The notes under the pieces are model-generated. The model did no database searches, had not been told where the DNA came from, and saw only the letters and a list, made by a program, of their open reading frames with translations. DNA of 64,000 bases from Hermodice carunculata (taxonomy: Eukaryota > Annelida > Polychaeta > Eunicida > Amphinomidae), in the NCBI GenBank assembly GCA_964020975.1, contig OZ026617.1, forward strand, positions 32,180,836-32,244,835. Reading direction: 5' to 3'. Each line of letters opens with the position of its first letter. The stretch's first letter is position 1. The position numbers and the translations under genes are program-made. Shown here one piece after another: positions 10,813 through 22,395 of this stretch.

Positions 10813-10918
10813 AGGGCTGGACACCCTGTCACAAATTCACAAAATTTGTGACAAAAGGACTGAAAAATGTGACAGAATTTTGTGACAAAGTTGCAACGCA
10901 CTCCCCCCCCCCCCCCCC
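10813..10918. repeat. small hairpin and C16 run, possible hAT-like fragment
   Basis: It begins CAGGGCTGGACACCC, a style seen at hAT element ends. GTCACAAATT at 10828-10837 pairs perfectly with AATTTGTGAC at 10843-10852. A run of 16 C closes it at 10903-10918. No matching right end was found, so the hAT reading is weak. Confidence 0.35.
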
Positions 10919-11036
10919 GATGAAGTCATACATGTGTCAGACATCACATATACAATCTAATGTACTTCACAATGATTTTGTTTCTTGTTAGTTTCTTCAA
11001 GCAATATCTGAGGTAAAATGCTATTTTGGTTATAGT

Positions 11037-11592
11037 TTAACTCTTTCAGCGTTACTTCTTACTAAAAGTTGCATTACTGATGAATCTGAACTATAAAAAG
11101 GGTGTTATATTCATGTTTCCTGTAAAAAGACCTTTCATTCAAGTACCAGCACGCCTGCAGTTACATATTTCCCATTTCAGCTAGGCGACTGGTGCCAAAG
11201 GTTGGAGGTTTGAGTCCCGCTTGTTCCGAACATAAAACATACATTTTGGGCATTTCCTTAAGGCTGGTGGATTTAAGTCCCCGATTCTGGAAATAAATGC
11301 CAACTCAGTATTTATACTGCATAACCATGTTGATATGGCACTTGCACATAGCTTCCTCCATTGAACCATTCTTTTTGGAGAATGGGGAATGGTCGAGTGG
11401 ATATGAGCATTTCCCATTTCAGCTAGGCGACTGGTGCCAAAGGTTGCAGGTTCGAGTCCCGCTTGTTCCGAACATAAAATATATAATAAGCCAGGTCAAG
11501 AGCTTTCCTCAGCATGCTTTGGGTAAGATGTGCACAAAGCATACTGAGGAGAGGTGTTGACTCAGTCCAAAATGTGGCACTGAAAGAGCTAA
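11037..11592 (+). mobile_element. T3 hairpin MITE split by an insertion
   Basis: The left part (11037 to ~11165) starts TTAACTCTTTCAGCG and carries AAGACCTTTCATTCAAG and AAGTACCAGCACGCC. The right part (~11490-11592) resumes with CCAGGTCAAGAGCTTTCC, the hairpin, and ends GTGGCACTGAAAGAGCTAA. About 325 bases of tRNA-like repeat DNA lie between them. The original right TTAA is now CTAA. Confidence 0.82.
11166..11488 (+). mobile_element. tRNA-derived SINE-like insertion with repeated 3' part
   Basis: The segment 11380-11468 reads like a tRNA with internal promoter boxes: an A-box-like TGGTCGAGTGG, and a B-box-like GGTTCGAGTCC followed by CGCTTGTTCC. The spacing fits a long-variable-arm (Leu/Ser-type) tRNA, but the acceptor stem pairs poorly, so a working tRNA gene is unlikely. 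The downstream part (CATTTCCCATTTCAGCTAGG through TTGTTCCGAACATAAAA) also occurs at 11167-11240. A third, weak B-box-like GGATTTAAGTCC lies near 11268-11279. It looks like a dimeric or rearranged SINE inserted in the T3 MITE. Confidence 0.55.
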
Positions 11593-11709
11593 TTATCTCT
11601 ACCTGCACTGGTAGATCATAATGTACAAAAATCTGGAGACTGGAAAACAGCAACGCTGTCATCATGTGGGACTATAGTGGCTAGTGGCTATTAAAATAGC
11701 AAACTTGTA

Positions 11710-11929
11710 CAAACTCTTCCAGTGCCAATCATGACTAAAGTCATTCTACTGAGTCAAAGTACTCTGAATTATCATAAGGATCACAGATTTGTATTACTCA
11801 TAAAAAGACCTTTCATTCAAGTACCAGCATGCTCATACATGTAGTTCCAGAGAGAATATCTCAGGTGCGCCCAGTGCCCGCCGAGAAAGGCTGTTGACTC
11901 AGTCAAAAATTTGGCACTGAAAGAGTTAA
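11710..11929 (+). mobile_element. T3 hairpin MITE, hairpin partly lost
   Basis: It has AACTCTTCCAGTGCC at the left and TTGGCACTGAAAGAGTTAA at the right. The left arm of the hairpin is almost gone: CTCAGGTGCGCCCAGTGCCC leads straight to CGAGAAAGGCTGTTGACTC. It lies about 120 bp downstream of the split T3 copy, in the same orientation. Confidence 0.82.
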
Positions 11930-12870
11930 TAGTTTTGTGTCAGCAGATGAGTTCTGCTGGGAAAAAAAAATAAAAAATAGCTGATACTTCATTAGAACAA
12001 GACTGCAGAGCATGATCCAGGGAGGCAATCATGTTAATTAGAAGTCAGGTCTGGGTTGCATGCCTAAAGTGCACCAGATCACATCTATGAGCATCCTTAA
12101 TTTCAAAATTATCTGGCGGAAGCCCCCCCTCCCCCCCCCAGCCTTCTTTTCTTCTTTCTTTGCCATATGACATTCTAATTTTGCTAAAGGAAGTTTCAGT
12201 CTGCCCATCCCTGCTTAGGTGTTGGCTCCACAACCCTCACCAGTTGAAAGAACTCTTGGCATATTAGTCTTTATCCAGGCAAAGAAAAGTCAGTCTAGCT
12301 ATGCCACAGAGAATCGGTCAAATACCACAATTTTTGCCTCATAATGGTGAAATGAACCCATGCACAGTACCTTAGGATATCTTAACAGTTGCATGTTTTG
12401 TTTTTGTTTTTTCTTTTTTTTTTTTGGGGGGGGGAGAGAGCAGTTTTGAGTACACTTGAACCAAGAAATAAATCACAATCCAATCTCTATATGCTCCATA
12501 GCTGATTCATCCACTGTACATTAATGTCTAAGCCTATAAATTAACATATTATCATGTTCGATTCAAAATTTTGAAAATTAAAGGCTTCAGCAGTCAAATG
12601 AATTTATAAACAGGTCATGGGCAGGAAACCATCTGATCAAGCATGTTTCACATCGTTAAATTTCCAGACATGCTTTATTTGTAATGGTTGCTGTTTACCT
12701 GGTGTTTTGTGAAGACAACCTACTATGAATGTGAAATAATTGCCAGTACATACATGTAATGTATAAAAAGTTATTGCTTATATTGGCAAGACTTGGAAAA
12801 CTTTGTGATTTTTTATATGAACAGGAAGTGACCCTGGTGTGATTTTTTAAAAATAAAACTTAACGGTATT
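11930..12870. other. unique spacer with C- and T-rich runs
   Basis: There is no gene. It contains C-rich 12125-12139 and T/G-rich 12396-12440. The rest is AT-rich unique DNA. Confidence 0.35.
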
Positions 12871-13445
12871 AAGATCATGACAGTATCAGACTATAATACT
12901 GCAATGCCTTAGGTGACAACTTGAGGGCTTGAATTGAAATAGACTATAGTACTGTAATGTATTAGCTAACAACTTGAGGACCTTCTAGGATTAACTAGAC
13001 TGTAGTACTGCAACATATTAGGCAACAACTTGAGGACTTTCTAGGATTAACTGGATTACTATTATAGTGCCATGCATTAGGTGACAACTTCAGGGCCTTG
13101 CAGGATTGACCATATAGGGTATAAAACATTAGATATAACAAGACAAAAATGGTGTAATGTACTGTAAATTGCTTTAATTTCACTGTATTTTTATTTTCAC
13201 TTATTTCGCTGATGGAACAAAACCCTGCAAAATAAAAACTCGGTGAAGTAATAATTTAACTTTGTTTGAATGGCAATTATATCTAAATAGTGAAATTATT
13301 ACAACAGTGAAATGTCAAAGGTACAAAAAAATGCAAATTAAACACCTGAAAATGCAACAGTTTACGGAATTGGGTGACAACTTGAGGTCATACTAGGCTT
13401 AATGGATGCCAATGAGAGGTATGTCCTTCTAGAATTAACTAGACT
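12871..13445. repeat. diverged ~60-bp minisatellite interrupted by M1
   Basis: Units read roughly AGACTATAGTACTGTAATG + TATTAGGTGACAACTTGAGG + CCTTCTAGGATTAACT. Four units lie before 13115 and one or two after 13367. The array is split by the M1 copy at 13160-13366, which sits at a TA of the ATGTATTAGG phrase. Confidence 0.8.
13160..13366 (+). mobile_element. M1 MITE, copy 3
   Basis: The left end TACTGTAAATTGCTTTA is well kept. The right end (GCAACAGTTTACGG) is eroded. The insertion point inside a minisatellite unit (GTAATGTA | AATTGGGTGACAAC) supports a TA target for this family. Confidence 0.85.
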
Positions 13446-13803
13446 ACACTTCTATAGTATCCTGGGTGAGAGTCCGAGAAGGTCCTGGTTCGTCAGAAGA
13501 CAGTAATTGTACAATTTATGTCATACATTCATGCTATAAAATCAAATGTACATACAAATCATCGTTGGAGAATAAGCTTTCCTTAGTAGTGCCTCACAGG
13601 TGTGCCTACGTGATATCCAGACCTTTTACCTACATAAGCAGCATAGTCATTATGTGTAGCTAATTTGTGGAGCAGACTTTTATTTTTAGCACTGAAATGA
13701 GACAAGACTTGTAAAAAAATTGAACTCAATGGATGTGAGACAAAGTTGTCATTACTTTTGATATCCCATAGTGCCACACTTGGCCTTTGACCCCTGACTC
13801 CTA
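13446..13803. other. unique spacer
   Basis: No feature is supported. Its right edge is the 21-base C run at 13804-13824. Confidence 0.35.
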
Positions 13804-13824
13804 CCCCCCCCCCCCCCCCCCCCC

Positions 13825-14075
13825 AGTTCTTATGCCTGCCAGGAGGATGGGTATCTGGCAAACAGCTTGTGCATGGCTGGAGAGCCAATGACAGAGCCCC
13901 TTGCTGGCAGTAAGAGGTATAAACCTGTTGGCATCTTGTCACCACAGGCAGTCTTCACTGATGAGAGTGGGAAGAGGGATGTTGGTGGGGAGTATCTGGA
14001 ATTTATGAACAGCCCACATATTAAACCAGGGGGCAGTGTAGGTGTTTGTGGGGGTAAAAATAATTGTTGGGGTTA
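13825..14075 (+). other. weak candidate exon-like open frame
   Basis: A frame stays open across this C-run-flanked, more GC-balanced block. A pyrimidine-rich tract ending TTCTTATGCCTGCCAG at 13842 would serve as a 3' splice site. The frame then encodes EDGYLANSLCMAGEPMTEPL and continues through YKPVGILSPQAVFTDESGKR before stopping at 14074. No strong GT donor is obvious; AGAG|GTATAA near 13916 and AGT|GTAGGT near 14040 are possible. I recognise no domain, so chance is the simplest explanation. Confidence 0.15.
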
Positions 14076-14283
14076 GCTATTTGACCTTTGGAACAATATG
14101 CTGCACTTCACATATTTTACAACCCTGTGTTTAAAAAAACAACAACACATTGATGTGGTATAATTTTCCCTTAACTGTAAATGTGTATGTGATTATATTG
14201 CATACTTGTTGAAATCCATCTCCAAGTAATGCCCTGTTTGGTTTGAATAACCTGCAACTTTGTGTTAAAAGATCATTAGACAG

Positions 14284-14531
14284 TTAACTCTATTAGTGCC
14301 AAATTTTGGACTGAGTCGACAGCTTTTCTCGGCGTGCATTGTGCACAATGCGCCCAATGCGCACCAAGAAACGCTGTTGACCTGGGATATTTTCTCTTGA
14401 ACTACTGGCATGCTGGTACTTGACTGAAAGGTCTTTTTACAAGGAAAAGGAATCTGAGATCCTAATGATAATTTGGACAAGTTTCCCTTTAGTAGATCGA
14501 CTTTAGATGTGATTGGCACTGAAAGAGTTAA
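14284..14531 (-). mobile_element. T3 hairpin MITE, complete copy
   Basis: Reverse orientation, 248 bp. It runs from TTAACTCTATTAGTGCC to GGCACTGAAAGAGTTAA. Its hairpin starts GTCGACAGCTTTTCTCGGCG, and the loop region is rich in TGCGC. The T3 blocks CATGCTGGTACTTGACTG and TGAAAGGTCTTTTTAC follow. Confidence 0.9.
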
Positions 14532-14635
14532 ACTGTCTGAGTACCAAGCTGTTACTATGTCAACAGTTTTGGCTGGCACACTTTGGGCACAATGCACTCA
14601 AAATATGGGGAGGAAAGCTTTAGACCTTAACCATT
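14532..14635. repeat. degenerate hairpin remnant next to T3
   Basis: GTCAACAGTTTTGGCTGGCA, TTTGGGCACAATGCACTCAA and GGGGAGGAAAGCTTTAGACC follow the T3 right TTAA directly. This looks like another element of the T1-T3 group sharing that TTAA, with its own right end lost. Confidence 0.5.
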
Positions 14636-14806
14636 ATGGTTGCCATATTTGTAGGCATGCTGATTGTAAAAGTTGCTTTATGAAGACTCTGGATCTATCG
14701 TAATGTTATGTCAGTTCAGAGCAAATTAACTTGAGTTGAAATTGGCATTGAATGACTTAGTCATTCCACAGCAGGCAAACTTAGTGCAACAGATTCAAGA
14801 GCATGG
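14636..14806. other. short unique spacer
   Basis: Nothing recognised. Confidence 0.3.
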
Positions 14807-14903
14807 GAAAGAAAGAAAGAAAGAAAGAAAGAAAGAAGGAAGGAAGGAAGGAAGGAAGGGAGGGAGGGAGGGAGGGAGGGAGAGAGAGAGAGAGAAAGAG
14901 AAA
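14807..14903. repeat. (GAAA)n-(GGAA)n-(GGGA)n-(GA)n purine tract
   Basis: About 95 bases of pure purine on this strand run through four related motifs in order. Polypurine DNA can form triplex structures. Open frames over it are artefacts. Confidence 0.95.
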
Positions 14904-15710
14904 TACAGTGATTCTCCTCTTGTAAGGTGATCCAAAAGTGGCCTGGTAAGAAGAAAGAACTGGGTAGAGAGAAGCATTACAATGGAAGTATCGCTTTCTG
15001 CAGAGGACTGGTGGTCTTTCAAGAGGGGTGGCCTCTGGTAAGATGGAGCCTTATGACAGGGAGAACACAGTATAAAGAAAATAAAATAATGCTATGACAT
15101 GATAAAGTGTTTGCTGTTTGTGCGTCATCCTGCTTGTAAACTGTGTATGGATAGGTTTCATCATTGTCAGTGCCTTGTTATATCCATCTAGTTCAATGAA
15201 ATTGATGAAAATAGATGGTTTGGTTTGGTAACGTAATGCCAGTGGTGTAGCTGCAGTCTCAGTTTCCACCAAGACCTATTTTTATGTGCACGAGGAAGGA
15301 AGGAAAGTCGACAAGAATGGTCATGGTATAAATGAAGAGAGATGAAAGCACCGAGTGTGGTACATTGGCTAAATCAATACCCAGCCCCGTCCTCCTGTCG
15401 TCCTTTGTGACTGAGGGAATATTTCTGATGTGATCATGTAGCCTGAAGCTGGAAATCGTAAACCGCTGGTCGCTGATTACCTGGCTGGTCACATGGATGA
15501 GGTGACATGGGGGATGACAAAGAAGCAAAGGACTACCGTGCTTTGACTGTAATTGTAATAATATCAGTGTTTGACGGAGACCAATCAAGAAAAGTTCTTT
15601 TTATTGGACATGCGTATGATAAGGGGATTTCTATGTTGCAGTAGCGATTGCATCTTGCAAGGAAAAAAATAGTGACAGGGAGGGATATCCAGGAAATAAC
15701 TATATCCTCC
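14904..15710. other. unique spacer with an M2-like start
   Basis: At 14907-15060, TACAGTGATTCTCCTCTTGT and AAGAGGGGTGGCCTCTGGTA look like degraded inverted ends of the M2 style. The stretch 15300-15600 is unique with balanced composition and no supported gene. Confidence 0.35.
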
Positions 15711-15927
15711 TTAAATTAAAACTGAGAGAACAGCTTTCGTTGACCTGGGCTGCATGCTAAGTGCCCAACCCATGCCAAGGAAGACTGTTGACCTGGGTCA
15801 TGTTATCTTGATATATATCATCTACAATATTCTGATTCAAATCGGTTTTTGTTACTGTTGAAATTAGCCAAAAACATCGAAGCGGACAACTCTCCAGTTT
15901 TGTCCAGTTGAAGGGGGCAAGTGTTAA
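15711..15927 (-). mobile_element. T2 hairpin MITE, diverged copy
   Basis: Reverse orientation. ACTGAGAGAACAGCTTTCG is followed by a shortened hairpin (GCTAAGTGCCCAACCCATGC), then AGACTGTTGACCTGGG and the T2 body marks ATCATCTACAATATTCTG and TGTTGAAATTAGCC. The right end AAGTGTTAA is eroded. Confidence 0.8.
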
Positions 15928-17070
15928 TTCTAGCTGTACCATGCTGTTTATATGCAGCAGGAGAGTCAGACCAGACAGGAGCCTAGTATCCTGAATAGTA
16001 GTACACCTAAACTGGAGAGAGTAAAGCCCTGGTAGTCACCCTGCCCAACCTTGGGGAGACAAATTACAAATATGTCAAAGTGTGGACAAGCTAATGTTCC
16101 ATTAGATAGGTAGAATTTCCAAGCTAAGCCAATCAATGTCAGATGTTCACACTCTTGTGCACTTGAATCAGGCCAAGTATAAATAATTCCTCCTGCTGAG
16201 CTGGAGTAAAGGGGATTGGCAGGGCTGAGAGGGGCCTGAGAGGCTTACCGTGTCATCTGATGGCACACAGGAGGGGCTGCCAGCGCACAATGACCTGTTC
16301 CTGGGCTGTCCAACTGCCTGCAGATGGCTATTAAATGAGGGCCAGCTTGCTTGCCCCTGGGGTAGATTTTGCAGCTCTGGGGTTTATACTCCCTGTAACC
16401 ATATGTGTTTCACAGCCTGAGGGGATAGGCTGGCAGGCATACTTCTGACCTTTGACCCTGGGTGGCTGCCACATGCTTCGCCTGTCTCTATTCCAGGAAG
16501 ATCGCATCTGATAGCTTTTCATTTTAGCAGTCATTTCTTCAGCATGAGATATGGAGATTGTTTTAATGGAGGAGACAAAAAAAAGGGTTTCTCAAATGGC
16601 CATATGGGTTGTTGGAAATGTATGGTGCCACAATAAGATAAGATAATTTTTTCCATTTTCAGACACGTTGATCCAAACACCATGATTTTTAGCACTTGTA
16701 AGTTTCAGTTGAACAGCAACAAAAAAAAGAAAAAAAAAGGGAGGAAAAAGAGAACAATTGTAATGATAAAACATTAATGATTAAACAGTGAATGAAGTGA
16801 ACTACATATGAATAAATAAAAATAACGTTGAAAAATAAAAGTAGCATTATTGAAGAAAACAAGATGTATCCATTTTACTAGTTTTCAGCTATTCCACTAA
16901 TCCAGTGATCAGTTTTACCCAGTGTCCTGCCTTGAGACATTCCCTCTGGGAGAACACTCAGCCCAGTCTAGTCCATAAAAGTTTGTTTGTTTGTTTGTTT
17001 ATTTATTTTTACTTTTTTTGTATTTTTTGTATACTAATATATCTATGACTGGAGACAACCTGTGTTTTTG
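15928..17070. other. unique block, candidate regulatory DNA at 16160-16520
   Basis: The core is repeat-free and more GC-rich than its flanks. It has CCAGCGCACAATGACC, CAACTGCCTGCAGATGG (E-box-like) and ATTAAATGAGGGCCAGC. No splice or coding signal is convincing. The 3' part (16560-16900) is AT-rich spacer. Confidence 0.25.
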
Positions 17071-17321
17071 TTAACTCATTCCATACTATGGTCACAGGCC
17101 TTGGTCAGTGGTTCTGGCACTGCCTGGCAAGTCATGCTACAGCTGCCGCAAGGGCAGGTGCAGCATGACTTGCCAGGCAGTGCCAGAACCACTGACTTAA
17201 GACTATAGGCATGAGGGTACTTGAACAAAAGCTCTTTTCATGAAGAATTTAAATATACAATTGTTGTCTTAAATGTAGGTAAATATACGGAAAAATCAGG
17301 GACTGATATGGAATGAGTTAA
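17071..17321 (-). mobile_element. T4 hairpin MITE, complete copy
   Basis: This is a 251-bp reverse-orientation T4. The hairpin at 17105-17195 begins TCAGTGGTTCTGGCACTG. Where the 9620 copy has an A-T pair (CACTACC / GGTAGTG), this one has G-C (CACTGCC / GGCAGTG), so both arms changed together. Two other positions in the arms are mismatched. Confidence 0.93.
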
Positions 17322-18447
17322 AGGCCACTTGCTATTGTCCTGGTCTCTGAATACAGCAATAGCAGTGTCATTTCACATTTAAAAAAAAAAAAAAAGTGAA
17401 AGTAGTGAAGAAATGGATGAATTATTCTGGCAGCGATGTAGCAGTCACATTCCTGCAGAAATCTGTCAAGGCTGTACGGTCACATATGACAAATAGAACA
17501 TAGTCAGGTGAATTAATAAAAAATCCTTTGACAGTCCAGGAGACCATTGCACTCAATACCCTAAAGCAACAATGACCCAGACCATGTTCACAACTTGACA
17601 TATATTTCAGATCTATATTAAAGTCTGGTATGCGTACGTATTAATATATGTCATACTTATGTAGCAGAAATAGTTTGGCAAAGTGCGTAATTATTGACTC
17701 CTTCTGTGCCTGGAAACTGGTATTTATGGCAAGGTTGTTAGACAGCTTCATGCAGACAAAATTAAGGGGTAAAAGTGAGGACAGAGACATGGCTGGAACG
17801 CAACATAAGCAGAAGTAACAGGGTTATAAAGTTGATTCAACCAGAACACCAATATTTTGCAGTTTTATGTATTTGTATTTCAGTGTAGCAATAGATCTAA
17901 AACAGATGGTGCATATTGCATGTACATGTACATATGGTACCATCATGGCAAGTGAATCCTTTTTAGGGTCCTGGAGAGTTAATTATTTTTAGGGTCCTGG
18001 AGTGTTGTTTATTTTTCGGTTGTTAGAATAGTGATGGAACAGGTCTGACAGATACAGATAAAGACTTACAAATACATAAATTCCTGATAAAAAGGGGGAA
18101 AAATGTTAGGGGATGAAATTTAGTGACAAGATTATCAGCTCCAGCGACAGAAAAATAAAAACATGATGGATATGAAATGTGACAAACTTAAGGTGTCTGG
18201 ATGGCCAGGTGAATGTGATGCAGACAGTGCCGGGACAGCTGCAGACTTGCCTGGCTCAGAGCACAGCCAGGGGGCGTGGCACTAAGTAGGCCTAGGTGTC
18301 ACAGGCACATGCCTGTTATGTCATTTGACAAGGCTGTACATGCTGTATACCACACCTCATCAGTCTTTATTGACTGTAAACCAGCCTGGGACGGCTCTCC
18401 TGCTGTCCCTGCCATTACCCAATGGACACAGAGCTGCTGGTAATGTT
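17322..18447. other. unique block, candidate regulatory DNA at 18180-18440
   Basis: 17380-18170 is AT-rich spacer with nothing supported. 18180-18440 is GC-balanced and holds GGGGGCGTGGC (SP/KLF-like), GGGACAGCTGCAGAC (E-box) and a run of short imperfect inverted repeats. There is no coding evidence. Confidence 0.25.
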
Positions 18448-18689
18448 TTAACCCTTTCCCCTTCAAACCGGCCAAAACCGGCTGGGGGTCAAATGTCGTC
18501 TGCCTCAGTGTTTTCAACTAATTTCAGCAGTAATGAAAAACAATTTTGAGTGAGAATTATAGATGAGCCCTATCAAAATTACATGCCCCAGGTCAACAAC
18601 TTTCCTTGGCATGAGTTGGGCACTTAGTGCCCAACTCATGCCGAGGACAGTTTTTGACTCAAGTGTCAATTCAAGGGGGAAAGAGTTAA
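18448..18689 (+). mobile_element. T2 hairpin MITE, complete copy
   Basis: This is a 242-bp element running from TTAACCCTTTCCCCTTC to GGGGGAAAGAGTTAA. The hairpin at 18592-18658 has CATGAGTTGGGCACT on the left and AGTGCCCAACTCATG on the right. Other T2 copies have CATGGGTT / AACCCATG, so this is a paired substitution. The outer arm is less well kept (AGTTTTTGAC). Confidence 0.95.
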
Positions 18690-20060
<1,371 letters not shown>

Positions 20061-20760
20061 TGGGGCACACACTGGTTTGGCAGTTTTTCATACAGAGCAA
20101 ATTCACACGGAAAGACATACAGAGATATTAAGAGAAAAACTGAAGAATTGCTGTGATAAATCCAGGGCATTTGTGTACTTCCCACAGACAGCAATGATAT
20201 GCAAGTCTAATGTTATACAGTTTTAAAGTGTGTTTCCTCATAGATAAAATGAGTCAATTATAGAGAAGGATTTTTTTTCGTGGAGAACAAGGGAGAAAGC
20301 CAAGGTGATAGAGTCTGTGATCTCCAGAACCCAGGTTGGATGCCTGAAGGGGATGTGAGGACTTCAAAGGCTGAGGAGGAGACCAGTTAGCTGCCTGGTT
20401 GCCTTTAACCTCACTCTGAGGCCATTATGTTGTAATTAACATGCAGAAATGCCCCATTAAATCCCAGTAAAGTGTAGGACAGGGCTACTGTTGCTGTTTT
20501 TATGCAGGGGGTGCCTTTGTGGGCCTCTCCTATATGCCATTGATGGATGACTCATGGAGGGCCCTATCTGTGCATCATTCTGAGTTGATGAGAGGGCAGC
20601 CAGCCAGCCAGGCCACATCTGAAGGAATAAGAGATCCAGCTCATCTGCTATCTCCAGGATGCTTCCACTGGCACTGGCACTGGAAAGAATGAAGCAAACA
20701 TTGTTCTGTTTGCCCCATAGTTTTGTGTCATCAAATTACCCCTGAGGCAAAGGAAAACTC
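20061..20760. other. unique block, candidate regulatory DNA
   Basis: 20270-20640 is repeat-free and GC-balanced. It has TTGTAATTAACATGCAG (homeodomain-like and octamer-like), CCCCATTAAATCCC and GGATGACTCATGG (AP-1-like). Short frames are open but show no domain. Confidence 0.25.
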
Positions 20761-21320
20761 AGTTTGTACTGTGAACCAGATGGAAGTACAATTTTATACC
20801 ATCTCCCACTAAATTATACTGCTTTTGTAAAGAGACAGTTTTCTGTTGCTGTGGGCTGTTGTTCCAACCTTACTGTACGGTCTCGTTTGATGTCTGTTCA
20901 AATGTGTGCAAATCCAGTCACACGGGGCAAGTTTATACCTGGGTGCAAAGAAGGTCATCACAAACAAGTTTTTTAGATTTTTAAAATTTATATTGTTGGG
21001 GGGGGGGGGGGGGGCGAGGGGATAGGGGGATTGTTGAAATTATCAGGAATTTTCTGGGTTTAAGGAAAGATCATTGTTGAGGGCTTTTGTGTGTTTTTAT
21101 GGGCCAATCTGCACAAGGAGCTATATTCATGTCATGGAAAATCTGCATCAGTCCATTTCCATGCTGTGTATAAGATCAGGATCACTGACTTGTTTTTCAG
21201 TGGGTCTTGTTATACCATGTCCAGGAAGTGTGTGTGTGTGTGTGGGGGGGGTATATGGTAATGGGCACTGTCCGTGTGTCCATCCATCCGCCCATCCTTC
21301 CCACTGTCTAAAACAAATTT
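20761..21320. other. spacer with a G17 run
   Basis: G17 lies at 20998-21014, with a TG run ending in G8 near 21230-21250. No gene is supported. Confidence 0.4.
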
Positions 21321-22160
21321 TGTCCAGGCCATATCTTCTAAACTGTAATTGCTAGCCCTTTGAAATGTATAGAGCTAATTGGTAGATCATAGGTAGTAGG
21401 TGTGCATAGGCATTGTGCTGTGTGCCTAATTGCTCACATTGATTAATAAATTAATCAATTACATAACAAAATTTCATAAGGCAACCTCCAGATCAGAAAA
21501 AAAATTGTCCAGGCCATACCTTTGGAATTATGCATGCTAGCCCTTTCAAATTATCATGGTTGGCAGATCTTAAGCAGGAGGTGTGCATAGGATTAAATTT
21601 ATTTGGCTGATTACTTTCCTTTATTAATTAATTAATTATGCAACAAATATCTTTAAGCACCTGAAAATCATCTGCATAATTTTGCCCAGGCGATATCTTC
21701 TAAACTATAAACGCTAGCCCTTTGTAATCTATAGGGATGGTACATGTAAAGTAGTTAGTATGCATAAGCATCGTTTTGTGTGCCAAATTACTTTCATTAA
21801 TTAAAAAATTACCAAAGTTCATCAGGTAACCTCCAGATCTGAAATGATTTTGTCCAGGCCATATCTTTGGAACTATGAATGTACTAGCCCTTTGAAATTT
21901 TCCTAGTTGGTAGATTTCAGGCAGGAAGTGTGCATAAGCATGAATTTGTTTGGCTGATTACTTTCTTTTACTAATTAATTAAACAGATCGTTAAACAGCT
22001 CAAAATCACCGGCATAGTTTATCTATTCATTTTCTTGGAAAGTATAATAAGTGACCCTTCAAAATTTGCAATGTGGGTGCTTCTTGTATTGAAGCAGTGC
22101 ATAAGCATAGTCTTACATGGCTAATTATCATCCATTATTAATTAATTAACAAACATGAAT
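21321..22160. repeat. five diverged ~170-185-bp tandem units in an alternating pattern
   Basis: The phrase TGTCCAGGCCATATCTT or a close form recurs near 21321, 21506, 21683, 21851 and, degraded, 22021. Units 1 and 3 share TCTTCTAAACTRTAA. Units 2 and 4 share CTTTGGAA(C/T)TATG and TTTGGCTGATTACTTTC. The array therefore has a dimeric ~350-bp higher-order period. Each unit ends in a TTAATTAATTAA-like stretch. Confidence 0.85.
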
Positions 22161-22395
22161 GAGCCTCAAGATCACGGGGCTTTCAAATAGGATTCTGTTC
22201 TATACAATATCTACAGAAGGATTTAATGGAAGTCCATTAAACTTGGTCACAACATGTTTCAAGGTAGATCATGTATATTTATTACCATGATTATTGTAGG
22301 CAGGGGATATGGCTAGAGTCAGCAGGTACTTGTGCAAGTGGCCATGGGTAGCTAAAAAAGTCATTAGCTCAGCTGACTTGTCAGTCAGCCAGATT

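Noticed and set aside
11380-11468. Functional tRNA gene
   Set aside because: A- and B-box words are present, but the acceptor stem pairs poorly and the unit is part of a repeated, inserted block.
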